In this document: one piece after another, positions 56,587 to 64,000 of the stretch | How the letters are laid out: each line of letters opens with the position of its first letter | Numbering within the stretch: the stretch's first letter is position 1 | Position numbers and translations under genes: made by a program | Assembly (NCBI RefSeq): GCF_022627575.1 | Contig: NZ_JADEYQ010000013.1 | Coordinates: 25,573-89,572 of the forward strand | Length of the DNA stretch: 64,000 bases | Origin: Sphingobacterium rhinopitheci | GTDB lineage: Bacteria > Bacteroidota > Bacteroidia > Sphingobacteriales > Sphingobacteriaceae | Direction of reading: 5' to 3' | The notes under the pieces: generated by a model | Databases searched by the model: none | Seen by the model: the letters and a program-made list of their open reading frames with translations, nothing else | What the model was told of the DNA's origin: nothing

Positions 56587-59139
56587 ATGCAGAAAAAATC
56601 TACCCTTGTGTATGCCACCTTGGCATTCATGATCGCTAGTAACACCGCTCTCGCTCAACAGGTGATTACTGGAAAAGTAACGGATGGGAATCAACCTATT
56701 GCGGGTGCTACTGTACTAATCCCAGGAACCAAAGTAGGTACTTCTACAGATGCTAATGGTAACTTTAGCATTACAGCTCCTCAAAACAATGGCCAGATCC
56801 AAATCAAATTTGTAGGCCATGCGACTCAAGTTGTTAAGTTCAACAACGAATCACCAATTGGAACTATCATCTTAACACCAACAGAAGGACAATCAATTGA
56901 CGAAATCATTATTGTAGGTAAGTCTATTATTGATATCGCTGAAGGTCGTAAAACACCAATTGCTGTTTCTACGATTACACAACAAGAGATTGAAGAAAAA
57001 GTAGGTGGTCAAGATATTACCTCTACTTTGGTAAATACACCTTCTGTGTATGTAACAAGTCAAGCCAAAGGTTTCGGGGAGTCGTCGATGAGTACACGTG
57101 GTTTTGACCAGTCAAACACTGCTTTCTTATTAAATGGTCAACCGATCAATGGTATGGATAATGGTCGTGTATATTGGTCTAACTGGAGTGGATTGACTGA
57201 CATTGCATCTTTAATACAAATTCAACGTGGTTTGGGTTCATCCAAACTAGCAATTTCTTCTGTAGGTGGTACAACAAATTTTGTTACTAAATCAGCTGAC
57301 ATGAAGGAAGGTGGTTTTGTTAAACTTTCTGTAGGTAATGATATGTTGCGCAAATCAACTATTGCCTATAATACAGGTTTAATGAAAAATGGATTTGCAG
57401 TTTCTGCTATGCTAACTGACTGGAGTGGCGACGGATACATGGACAAAACAGCTGGTGCTGGGCAAAATTATTTCTTATCAGTAGGTTACAAAGTTAATGA
57501 GAAGCACAATCTAAACTTAATGGTTACAGGTGCGCCTCAATGGCATCAACAAGGATATACAGGTAAATTGCAGACTTATTTAGATAATGGTAGAAGATAT
57601 AATGATAACATTGAGACAGTCAATGGAGTTAGTACCAACTACCGTAAAAACTTTTACCATAAGCCAGTAGCTAACTTCAACTGGGACTGGAAAATTGATG
57701 AAAAATCGAATTTAGGGACCGTTGTATATGCTTCTATCGCTAGTGGTGGTGGTCAATCAAAACGTACTGATGCGTCAAAGGAAAAAGTTCCTTACTTAGC
57801 AGCAGATATGAACAATCACCAATGGTATGGTATCGTATCTAACTATAACCGTAAATTAAATGATAACTTATCATTCAACGTAGGTTTTGATTTACGTGAT
57901 TACAAAGGTGAGCATTATAGAGAAGTAACTGATCTTTTGGGGGCAAAAAGCATTACACATGAACAAAAAATGTTAATCCCTCAATCTAGAACTTACTATA
58001 CAACATCAAATACATACTCTACAAATCCTTGGAAAACTTTTGGGGATCAACCAAAATCTAAGGAAGACCGTTTAGCTTGGGATTATGAACAAGTTGTACG
58101 CTACGGCGGTTTATTTGGTCAAATAGAATATGCTAAAAATGGTTTCACAGCTTTCTTCCAAGGGTCTGTATCACAGCAACAAAATGTACGTATTGATTAT
58201 TACCAATATGATGCAGCAAATGAAAGATCTAAGAACGTAAATAACTTTGGTTATAACGTAAAGGGTGGTCTTAGTTATAGTTTAGGTGGACATACTTTAT
58301 TTGGTAATGCTGGTTATTATTCTCGTCAACCATACCAGAATAATATCTTTATGAACTACGCTAATGATGTCAACCCATATGCAGACAACGAAGAGATCTT
58401 AGGTTTAGAATTGGGGTATAAATATGCTAACCAATATGTAAACGTTAATGTTAATGCGTACCGTACTACATGGGCAAACCGTGTAACAGGTAGTTCAGCT
58501 CCTGCAACAGCAGAGCAGATTGCTAAATACCCAGATTTATTAAACGCTGGAGAATTAGTTTACCAAACAAACTATGGTGTAAAACAAGATCACCAAGGTG
58601 TAGAATTAGATGTAGCTGTTCGTCCAATTACAAATTTAACAATCAAAGGTTTTGCTTCTATAGGGGATTGGATCTATAAAGGTAATGCTATTTCAATCGC
58701 ACGTAACGAAAACCGTCAAACACTAGGCGATCCTACGACTAGAGACTTGACAGGTGTAAAAGTTGGTGATGCTGCACAAACATCATTTGGTGCTGGTGCT
58801 AGATATTCTATAATAAAAAATCTATCAGTAGATGCTGATTACAGATATTATGATAGATTATATGGCGCTTTACCATCTAATGGAGTTCAAACATTAAGAT
58901 TACCATCATATGATTTAGTAGATGCTGGTATTTCATACAAAGTACAAGTAAGTAATAAAAATGCTATCAGTTTCCGTTTCAACGTAAACAACTTATTCAA
59001 TGAGTTCTATATTTCTGAAGCTACTTCTTATAGAGAAGCTACAGCTAATAGCACAAATTGGAATGGCATAAACACCGATAATTATGTTTTAATTGGTTGG
59101 GGACGTACTTGGAATGGTTCTGTGAAATTTACTTTCTAA
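56587..59139 (+). CDS. TonB-dependent receptor with CarboxypepD_reg-like domain
   Basis: 850 residues. Signal peptide (SNTALAQ), carboxypeptidase-like domain (about 25-100: ITGKVTDGNQPIAGATVLIPGT), plug (about 115-240, with GRKTPIAVSTITQQEIEEKVG, STRGFDQSNTAFLLNGQPI and QIQRGLGSSKLAISSVGGTTNF) and a barrel ending in WNGSVKFTF. Resembles siderophore/cobalamin-type receptors more than SusC in size, but no SusD partner is next to it. Codons look highly biased (uniform GGT, GTA, CGT), hinting at high expression. Confidence 0.9.
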   Translation: MQKKSTLVYATLAFMIASNTALAQQVITGKVTDGNQPIAGATVLIPGTKVGTSTDANGNFSITAPQNNGQIQIKFVGHATQVVKFNNESPIGTIILTPTEGQSIDEIIIVGKSIIDIAEGRKTPIAVSTITQQEIEEKVGGQDITSTLVNTPSVYVTSQAKGFGESSMSTRGFDQSNTAFLLNGQPINGMDNGRVYWSNWSGLTDIASLIQIQRGLGSSKLAISSVGGTTNFVTKSADMKEGGFVKLSVGNDMLRKSTIAYNTGLMKNGFAVSAMLTDWSGDGYMDKTAGAGQNYFLSVGYKVNEKHNLNLMVTGAPQWHQQGYTGKLQTYLDNGRRYNDNIETVNGVSTNYRKNFYHKPVANFNWDWKIDEKSNLGTVVYASIASGGGQSKRTDASKEKVPYLAADMNNHQWYGIVSNYNRKLNDNLSFNVGFDLRDYKGEHYREVTDLLGAKSITHEQKMLIPQSRTYYTTSNTYSTNPWKTFGDQPKSKEDRLAWDYEQVVRYGGLFGQIEYAKNGFTAFFQGSVSQQQNVRIDYYQYDAANERSKNVNNFGYNVKGGLSYSLGGHTLFGNAGYYSRQPYQNNIFMNYANDVNPYADNEEILGLELGYKYANQYVNVNVNAYRTTWANRVTGSSAPATAEQIAKYPDLLNAGELVYQTNYGVKQDHQGVELDVAVRPITNLTIKGFASIGDWIYKGNAISIARNENRQTLGDPTTRDLTGVKVGDAAQTSFGAGARYSIIKNLSVDADYRYYDRLYGALPSNGVQTLRLPSYDLVDAGISYKVQVSNKNAISFRFNVNNLFNEFYISEATSYREATANSTNWNGINTDNYVLIGWGRTWNGSVKFTF

Positions 59140-59170
59140 GAACTTACTATATAGAGTATTCAATTGAAAT

Positions 59171-59202
59171 AAAATGGCTGTCTCACAAAGACAGCCATTT
59201 TT
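59171..59202. terminator. Bidirectional terminator between TonB receptor and thioredoxin genes
   Basis: ATGGCTGTCT and AGACAGCCAT stems with outer A/T runs (AAA...TTTTT) and a 5-base loop; classical intrinsic terminator for both convergent genes. Confidence 0.85.
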
Positions 59203-59205
59203 ATT

Positions 59206-59505
59206 TTATACCTGAAATTTGTCAATTATTTTTACAATTTCACTTTTCAACAATACACCGCTTTGTCGCCATACTTGTAAGCCATCTTTATAGAGAATCA
59301 TCGTTGGAACTCCTTGCACCGAAAAATTACGTGCTAATGCTTGATTCTTATCGACATCGATTTTTATAATAGATAGTTTATCGCCATAATGCTCTTTCAC
59401 TTCGTGAAGGATAGGTGCTAATGTTTGACATGGCCCACACCATTCAGCAGAGAAATCTACCAATACTACACTATTTTTCTGTAATAACTCCTTAAAACTA
59501 GCCAT
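59206..59505 (-). CDS. Thioredoxin
   Basis: 99 residues, standard length. Active site WCGPC (22-26) within LVDFSAEWCGPCQTLAP, then cis-Pro region GVPTMILYKDG (about 65-75). No signal peptide, so a cytoplasmic disulfide reductase partnered with thioredoxin reductase. Confidence 0.93.
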   Translation of the reverse strand: MASFKELLQKNSVVLVDFSAEWCGPCQTLAPILHEVKEHYGDKLSIIKIDVDKNQALARNFSVQGVPTMILYKDGLQVWRQSGVLLKSEIVKIIDKFQV

Positions 59506-59546
59506 AATTCTCTTTTTTATGTAATAATATTTTTTAACTATTCCTA

Positions 59547-60404
59547 TTAATTATACGGAACACAAAGCGCCTCTAAATCCGCAATACTATGCTGATAAAG
59601 ATTGAGATCTACATACCCTTTTATGCCTTTTACAGATCCTTTTTCAGAAAACTGCCAAAAGTCCCAATGCTCTTTTGGATCTTCCGTCCAAAAATTATAA
59701 TTCGCTATCCACAATGGGTAATCACTAAATTCTTTTTCCAAAAAATCTGTATAATATTTATCTCCAGAATAAAGGATAGGCTTCACCTTATAATGCCTTT
59801 CTATTAACGTGAGCCAGCGCTTAAGCCCAATTTTAAGGTTTTCCATAGATTGGTTGCGGGGATGCTCTTCGATATCTAATACGGGAGGTAAATCACCTGG
59901 ATTAAGCTTTACCACACGAATAAAATTATTTGCTTGTTTAGTAGAATTTTCATTTGGTCTGAAATAATGGTAGGCTCCTCTCAATTTATTGATCTCCTTT
60001 ACTCCTTCCCAATTTTCCTTAAATCTTTTATCTACATTCTGCTCTCCCATTGTAGCGCGTACAAACACAAAATCTATTACAAAGCGTTCGTTGATCGTGT
60101 GAACGTTCTGCCAAATAATTTTATCTTGGTATTGGCTGACATCAATTCCAAAAACTTTATCATCATGTTCAGTCATCAAGAAGACATTGCGCGCATCATG
60201 CTTAGTACGTCCCTTTTCTTTATCTGTTGATATATCAGTACTAAACAATGCCTTATTATAATAGAAAATAGCTGTTCGATAATGCCAAAAAGAGTAAATT
60301 AATACACATATTAATGGTGTCAGTATACTCCATAATAGATAACGCTTGCGTTCCTGAGCTGCTACGTCTATTTTTTGTTTGCTCGTTTTCGTAGTTTTTG
60401 GCAT
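59547..60404 (-). CDS. GH25-family lysozyme (N,O-diacetylmuramidase-like), membrane-anchored
   Basis: 285 residues. N-terminal basic stretch then a membrane helix (YLLWSILTPLICVLIYSFW, about 23-41), GH25 domain from about 80: VFGIDVSQYQDKIIW (catalytic Asp region), FVFVRATMG, YHYFRP and PPVLDIEE (catalytic D-x-E). Acts on peptidoglycan in the periplasm. The N-terminal anchor without cleavage site is common in Bacteroidota GH25 proteins. Divergent from the bestrophin gene with a gap of only 46 bases. Confidence 0.9.
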   Translation of the reverse strand: MPKTTKTSKQKIDVAAQERKRYLLWSILTPLICVLIYSFWHYRTAIFYYNKALFSTDISTDKEKGRTKHDARNVFLMTEHDDKVFGIDVSQYQDKIIWQNVHTINERFVIDFVFVRATMGEQNVDKRFKENWEGVKEINKLRGAYHYFRPNENSTKQANNFIRVVKLNPGDLPPVLDIEEHPRNQSMENLKIGLKRWLTLIERHYKVKPILYSGDKYYTDFLEKEFSDYPLWIANYNFWTEDPKEHWDFWQFSEKGSVKGIKGYVDLNLYQHSIADLEALCVPYN

Positions 60405-60450
60405 ATTGCATCGAAAATAAAATTTTTATACTAGGGAAACAACATTATTT

Positions 60451-61335
60451 ATGAAAGTTTACAATCCTAAGGATTGGGTTAATAGCCTAAAGTACCTTTA
60501 TCGCTCAGATCAATTGAAGCGCGTCGTGCCATTGGTGATACTGGTAGCCTTCTTTACTTGGATCATTGCCTTTATAGAATTAGAATATCTACAGCTTTCA
60601 AACAAATCATCGCTAAGTAATTTTACTGTTGTGCATAGCTTATTAGGCTTTGTACTATCACTAATATTAGTTTTTAGAACGAATACAGCTTACGACAGAT
60701 GGTGGGAAGGACGAAAACAATGGGGCACCTTGACAAATGTCAGTAGAACATTGAGCTACAAAGTAAATGCAATGTTAGATACAGAGGATAAGATCAATCG
60801 AAGCTTTTATCGTAAAGCTATTCCACTATTTGCCGAAACATTGTACAACCATCTACGATCGGATTATACTAAATTTATGCTCGATGAAGAAAGGCATCCT
60901 GAACTTTCGTCATTGGACGATAAAAAACATGGCCCTAACCAAGTAACTGCACTAATCTATAAAAAGACTATTAACCTGTATAATGAAGGGATAATTTCTG
61001 GTGATGAGCTACGTATATTAAACGATGAAATTACAGCGATGACTAATGTCTGTGGAGCATGTGAACGCATCAAAAATACCCCCATCCCTATCGCCTACAG
61101 TTCATTTATCAAAATATTCATTATTCTATATTCAGCAACTCTACCTATAGGTTATGTCTTTTCTATGGGATATTTAGTTGTGTTAGCTGTACCTTTTATC
61201 TTTTACGTATTGATCACAATAGAATTAATTGGTGAATCTATTGAAGAGCCTTTTGGTAAAGATACAGACGATCTTCCTATTGATAAAATTGCTTCTAACA
61301 TTAAAAAACATTGTTTTGAAGTACTTAACGCTTAA
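60451..61335 (+). CDS. Bestrophin-family ion channel (YneE/UPF0187)
   Basis: 294 residues with four hydrophobic segments (about 24-42, 55-73, and two around 215-265). The bestrophin signature FRTNTAYDRWWEGRKQWG lies at about 73-90, and SFIKIFIILYSATLPIGYVF near 212-231. Bacterial bestrophins form pentameric cation or anion channels. Ends about 70 bases before the tRNA-Ser promoter. Confidence 0.9.
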   Translation: MKVYNPKDWVNSLKYLYRSDQLKRVVPLVILVAFFTWIIAFIELEYLQLSNKSSLSNFTVVHSLLGFVLSLILVFRTNTAYDRWWEGRKQWGTLTNVSRTLSYKVNAMLDTEDKINRSFYRKAIPLFAETLYNHLRSDYTKFMLDEERHPELSSLDDKKHGPNQVTALIYKKTINLYNEGIISGDELRILNDEITAMTNVCGACERIKNTPIPIAYSSFIKIFIILYSATLPIGYVFSMGYLVVLAVPFIFYVLITIELIGESIEEPFGKDTDDLPIDKIASNIKKHCFEVLNA

Positions 61336-61403
61336 TAAACACATAGGCAAATAAAACAATTGTATTCATTATCAAGCACTAACCAAATAGTAAGTAAATA
61401 TAT

Positions 61404-61434
61404 TTTGAAGAGCTTGCCAAAATTTCTACTTTTG
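61404..61434 (+). promoter_or_regulatory. Promoter of tRNA-Ser
   Basis: TTTG at 61404-61407, exactly 19 bases, then TACTTTTG at 61427-61434: a full match to the Bacteroidota TTTG-N19-TAnnTTTG promoter. The mature tRNA begins 5 bases later, so the transcript has almost no leader. Confidence 0.75.
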
Positions 61435-61438
61435 TGAC

Positions 61439-61523
61439 GGAGAGCTGGCAGAGTGGTCGAATGCGGCAGTCTTGAAAACTGTTAACTGTCACAGGTTCGG
61501 GGGTTCGAATCCCTCGCTCTCCG
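61439..61523 (+). tRNA. tRNA-Ser (anticodon TGA)
   Basis: 85 bases. Acceptor stem GGAGAGC pairs with GCTCTCC (61516-61522), discriminator G; anticodon loop CTTGAAA gives anticodon TGA; long variable arm typical of class II tRNA-Ser; T-arm GGGGGTTCGAATCCCTC. CCA is not encoded. Directly followed by an intrinsic terminator and a tandem array of 3'-end copies. Confidence 0.95.
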
Positions 61524-62470
61524 CTAAAAAAGCTTAATCGAAAGATTAAGCTTTTTTGTTTTATATGCATTTCCTGCCTATCTATCACTGTTATTTTCCT
61601 AGAAATCACGATAAGATTCGAGCCAGAAGGGTTGGGCGGGTTCGATTCAGGAAGGTTTACGGATGTGTTTGGGGTATGTGTGGCTAAACCAATCCCTCGC
61701 TCTCCGCTAAAAAAGCTTAATCGAAAGATTAAGCTTTTTTGTTTTATATGCATTTCCTGCCTATCTATCACTGTTATTTTCATAGAAATCACAATAAGAT
61801 TCGAGCCAGAAAGGTGAGCCGGGTTCAATTCAGGAAGGTTTACGGATGTGTTTGGGGTATGTGTGGCTAAACCAATCCCTCGCTCTCCACTAAAAAAGCT
61901 TAATCGAAAGATTAAGCTTTTTTGTTTTAATACCTTTTCCTGCATATCTAGCACTATACTTTTTCATAGAAATCACAAAAAGATTCGAGCCAGAAAGGTG
62001 AGCAGGGTTCGATTCAGGAAGGTTTAGGAAGGTTTAGTGATGTGTTTGGGGTATGTGTGGCTAAACCAATCCCTCGCTCTCCGCTAAAAAAGCTTAATCG
62101 AAAGATTAAGCTTTTTTGCTTTAATACCTTTTTCTGCATATCTAACACTATACTTTTTCATAGAAATCACAATAAGATTCGAGCCAGAAAGGTGAGCAGG
62201 GTTCGATTCAGGAAGGTTTAGGAAGGTTTAGGGATGTGTTTGGGGTGTGTGTGGCTAAACCAATCCCTCGCTCTCGGCTAAAAAAGCTTAATCGAAAGAT
62301 TAAGCTTTTTTGCTTTAATACCTTTTTCTGCATATCTAGCACTGTACTTTTTCATAGAAATCACAATAAGATTCGAGCCAGAAAGGTGAGCCGGGTTCGA
62401 TTCAGGAAGGTTTAGGAAGGTTTAGGGATGTGTTTGGGGTATGTGTGGCTAAACCAATCCCTCGCTCTCG
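61508..62470 (+). repeat. Tandem array: tRNA-Ser 3' end, terminator and spacer repeated five times after the tRNA
   Basis: The tRNA 3' segment AATCCCTCGCTCTCC, with AAAAAAGCTTAATCGAAAG behind it, recurs downstream. Copies of GCTCTCC start at 61516 (in the tRNA), 61699, 61882, 62076, 62270 and 62464, so units are 183, 183, 194, 194 and 194 bp. The 11-bp difference is a duplicated AGGAAGGTTTA inside the spacer. The last two copies read GCTCTCGG, a drifted end, and the final one lacks the repeat terminator. The ~120-bp spacer carries a second T-arm-like GGGTTCGATTC and closing GGTTTA...TAAACC arms. Minus-strand reading frames across it are an artefact of the repeats. Confidence 0.92.
61526..61557 (+). 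terminator. tRNA-Ser intrinsic terminator (repeated four more times downstream)
   Basis: AAAAAAGCTTAATC-GAAA-GATTAAGCTTTTTT: 14-bp perfect stem with a GNRA-type loop. Further copies lie at 61709-61740, 61892-61923, 62086-62117 and 62280-62311. Confidence 0.9.
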
Positions 62471-62494
62471 GCATCAATTGAATCATTAAATTTT

Positions 62495-62530
62495 AAAACC
62501 CGATAAATAGCACTATTTATCGGGTTTTTT
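62495..62530 (+). terminator. Terminator closing the tRNA-Ser repeat array
   Basis: AACCCGATAAATA and TATTTATCGGGTT with a 4-base loop and TTTTTT tail. Its sequence differs from the repeated terminators, so it is probably the end of the array or belongs to the sequence that once followed an integrated element. Confidence 0.8.
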
Positions 62531-62585
62531 GCGTTTAGACCTAATACTTTAAAAACATACTTCTATATTCTCTGAGGAGCCATCA

Positions 62586-62620
62586 AGGGGCCACGATAAC
62601 GGGACCAAATTTTGGCCCCT
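62586..62620. repeat. GC-rich inverted repeat near the integrase relic
   Basis: AGGGGCCA (62586-62593) is mirrored by TGGCCCCT (62613-62620), and the inner part GGGACCAAATTTTGGCCCC is itself nearly palindromic. Strongly GC-rich compared with its surroundings. Could be a recombinase-binding or att-associated site of the element whose integrase remnant starts at 62746, or a hairpin; unassigned. Confidence 0.4.
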
Positions 62621-62745
62621 CCAAATCAAGAAATACATAGCTAAAAATTAATCAATGTGAAAATCTAAAAATTAGACATCTTGATTACTCTATTAACAAT
62701 TGATAACTTATATAATATCAAATCACCACAGCTACGTAGAATTTT

Positions 62746-63160
62746 TTGACCACACGAATTTATTTAAGACCCAATAAACAAGGGGATTTTTCTATTTATT
62801 TGAATTTTACGACATCAGGGAAAAGGAAAGAATTATTTTCAAATGTATACACCTCCATAAAAAAATGGGATGATCAACTATTAAAAGTTAAAAAATCAGT
62901 GAGGATACGTGAACAAAAAATAGCCTCTTGGCTATCATCACGATGAAAGCCACGAAATAATGATCACTTTGTCAATTACCAAATCTAAAACTACAAGCGA
63001 TGATTTATTCAAAAGGGCAACAGTAATACCACGGGAAATTGTACCTAACATTCAAGGTTACAAAAAAAAGATAAAAGTACTTAAAGGGCGAGAATACATG
63101 CTGGGAACATTCAACCGCTATATCACCAAGCTATCCCACCTATGGAAATTACTTCGTTAA
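62746..63160 (+). pseudogene. Decayed tyrosine recombinase/integrase (arm-binding and SAM-like regions only)
   Basis: The first frame (62746-62946) reads IYLRPNKQGDFSIYLNFT, TSGKRKELFSNVYTSIKKWDD, matching the N-terminal arm-DNA-binding domain of Bacteroidota integrases. After a stop a second frame (62960-63160) includes EYMLGTFNRYITKLSHLWK, like the start of the core-binding domain. There is no ATG at the head (a stop lies three codons before the TTG), an internal stop, and no catalytic R-H-R-Y domain follows. It lies near the tRNA-Ser, the usual kind of integration target. I treat it as a relic of an integrated element. Confidence 0.6.
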
Positions 63161-63446
63161 TTTACAATATTGAAGATATAGATATACCAAAATAGATATT
63201 GCTTTATTAAACAACTTGGACTTCTGCTTAAGCTCAGTTTGCATTTGTGCTAATAATTCGACAATCAAATACATTAAGAACTTAGTGGAAATTATAAACG
63301 GTTTGTGCTATTGACGGCAACTATTGGATACAGCATACAAGATCTTAAAAACTGCTTATATAGTACTACCAATTAAATTGACATAATAAAATTATTATTT
63401 AGCTATTATGCAGTGTACATACAATTTGTAATACTAAATTAGTGAG
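63161..63446. other. Intergenic region between integrase relic and cold-shock gene
   Basis: About 290 AT-rich bases with no recognisable gene, RNA or repeat. It may contain further decayed integrase sequence, but I see no catalytic-domain motif. Confidence 0.35.
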
Positions 63447-63482
63447 CAAAAAAATAGTGGATAACTGTACAGTTATCCACTA
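63447..63482 (-). terminator. Perfect-palindrome terminator of the cold-shock gene
   Basis: 63455-63482 is a 28-base perfect palindrome (TAGTGGATAACTGT and its complement, no separate loop), followed on the minus strand by TTTTTTT. It lies 36 bases after the stop codon. Confidence 0.8.
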
Positions 63483-63518
63483 CATAATGTATATTTCTTT
63501 ATAAAAGAATTATCAAAG

Positions 63519-63710
63519 TTATGCTACGCGTACATTAACTGCGTTAATACCTTTTTTACCATTTTCTAAATCGAATGTAACGTTATCATTTTCACGTATA
63601 TCATGGATTAAACCTGAATTGTGTACGAAAACATCTTGACCACCATCTGTTGGTGTAATAAAACCGAAACCTTTAGTTGAGTTAAAGAATTTTACTGTTC
63701 CTTCTTGCAT
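63519..63710 (-). CDS. CspA-family cold shock protein
   Basis: 63 residues, one OB-fold cold-shock domain: [31 protein letters not shown] with RNP1 KGFGFI and RNP2 DVFVH. Slightly shorter than CspA (70) but normal for Bacteroidota. Binds single-stranded RNA/DNA as an RNA chaperone. The upstream region to the window end (290 bases) is long and AT-rich, compatible with a regulatory 5' leader as in other csp genes; that is inference. Confidence 0.95.
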   Translation of the reverse strand: MQEGTVKFFNSTKGFGFITPTDGGQDVFVHNSGLIHDIRENDNVTFDLENGKKGINAVNVRVA

Positions 63711-64000
63711 TGTGTATTGTATTAATTTATAAAATATTTATTTTTATGGCATATGCCGATTACTAAGCTTGTTATTACAGCCTAATATTTACTCTTATTT
63801 GTTTGCAAGAAAAGATGTTCGTATTTTTTAGGGCTTCTAGGCTTAAAATGGTACTATACCGATATAATGATAACAAAAAGTAACAGCTAATATCTTTGTT
63901 TGAAATAATAATAATATCTATTCTAACAAGTATTACTGACTACAGAACAAATGTAGTTCATTTAATTGATATATAAAAATTTATTTTAAATAAAATTTAT
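63711..64000. other. Upstream region of the cold-shock gene, to window end
   Basis: No gene visible. It should carry the minus-strand promoter and leader of the cold-shock gene. On the plus strand TATCTTTG occurs at 63891-63898, a -7-like box pointing out of the window, without a clear -33 partner. Confidence 0.35.

Noticed and set aside
61379..61954. 191-codon minus-strand reading frame with internal repeats across the tRNA-Ser array
   Set aside because: It is antisense to the tRNA and its repeat units; the SGERGIRTPE-like peptide is the usual product of translating a tRNA backwards, a well-known false annotation. Repetition follows the DNA units, not a protein family.
61508..62470. CRISPR or tandem tRNA cluster
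   Set aside because: Units are 183/194 bp with identical spacers and contain only the 3' end of the tRNA, not a foldable full tRNA.

Overview
The window is AT-rich and reads as a chromosome segment of a Bacteroidota bacterium, most likely a Sphingobacterium-like member of the Sphingobacteriaceae. The support is a SusC/SusD pair, Oar-type and CarboxypepD-plug TonB receptors, a DUF5606 protein, an ABC-permease/M1-peptidase fusion, DUF4836 proteins, and promoters of the Bacteroidota type (TTTG, 19 bases, TAnnTTTG or TAnnTTCG). Taxonomy is inferred from gene families; no 16S rRNA gene is present.

Layout. 1-1491: end of an efflux operon (TolC plus a truncated HlyD/EmrA subunit). 1995-2216: a small VF530-type DNA-binding protein. 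2226-24208: fourteen co-directional minus-strand genes forming one carbohydrate-utilisation locus, with a divergent AraC-type regulator at 24358. In transcription order: FucI-like isomerase, ribulokinase-like kinase, DHDPS/NAL-family aldolase, Na+/solute symporter, HGSNAT/DUF5009 membrane protein, two secreted metallophosphoesterases, two BNR/sialidase-like proteins flanking a large propeller/helical protein, SusC, SusD, a glycerophosphodiesterase and DUF3748. The isomerase, kinase and pyruvate-lyase combination does not fit sialic acid catabolism. It fits breakdown of Kdo: aldolase to pyruvate + D-arabinose, isomerisation to D-ribulose, phosphorylation to D-ribulose 5-phosphate. I propose a Kdo (or related 3-deoxy-ulosonate) scavenging locus acting on a phosphorylated glycan.

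25305-31533: complete RND efflux operon (TetR, TolC, MFP, RND). 31675-35306: a degenerate-Nudix (NrtR/AraR-like) regulator divergent from pfkA, a BadF/GlcNAc-kinase-like gene and gapA. A palindrome lies inside the putative pfkA promoter. 35364-37079: RadC, cyclophilin, DUF5606. 37232-41753: ABC ATPase and an ABC-permease/M1 aminopeptidase fusion. 41921-43622: twenty copies of an imperfect palindromic element, bracketed by two homologous terminators. 43680-47663: operon of a lipoprotein, a DUF4836 protein and an anchored unknown. 47896-50822: split 5'-nucleotidase (C-terminal domain gene first) plus an MFS transporter. 50990-52741: RecR, SelW-like protein, LOG family. 52812-59139: two divergent TonB-dependent receptors. 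59206-61335: thioredoxin, GH25 lysozyme, bestrophin.

61404-62530: tRNA-Ser(UGA) with a good promoter, followed by five tandem 183/194-bp units, each ending in a copy of the tRNA 3' end; the tRNA and the first four copies are each followed by the same terminator. This resembles the organisation of the E. coli tyrT distal repeats. A decayed tyrosine-recombinase gene (62746-63160) follows, suggesting an old tRNA-associated integration site. A cold-shock protein gene with a perfect-palindrome terminator closes the window.
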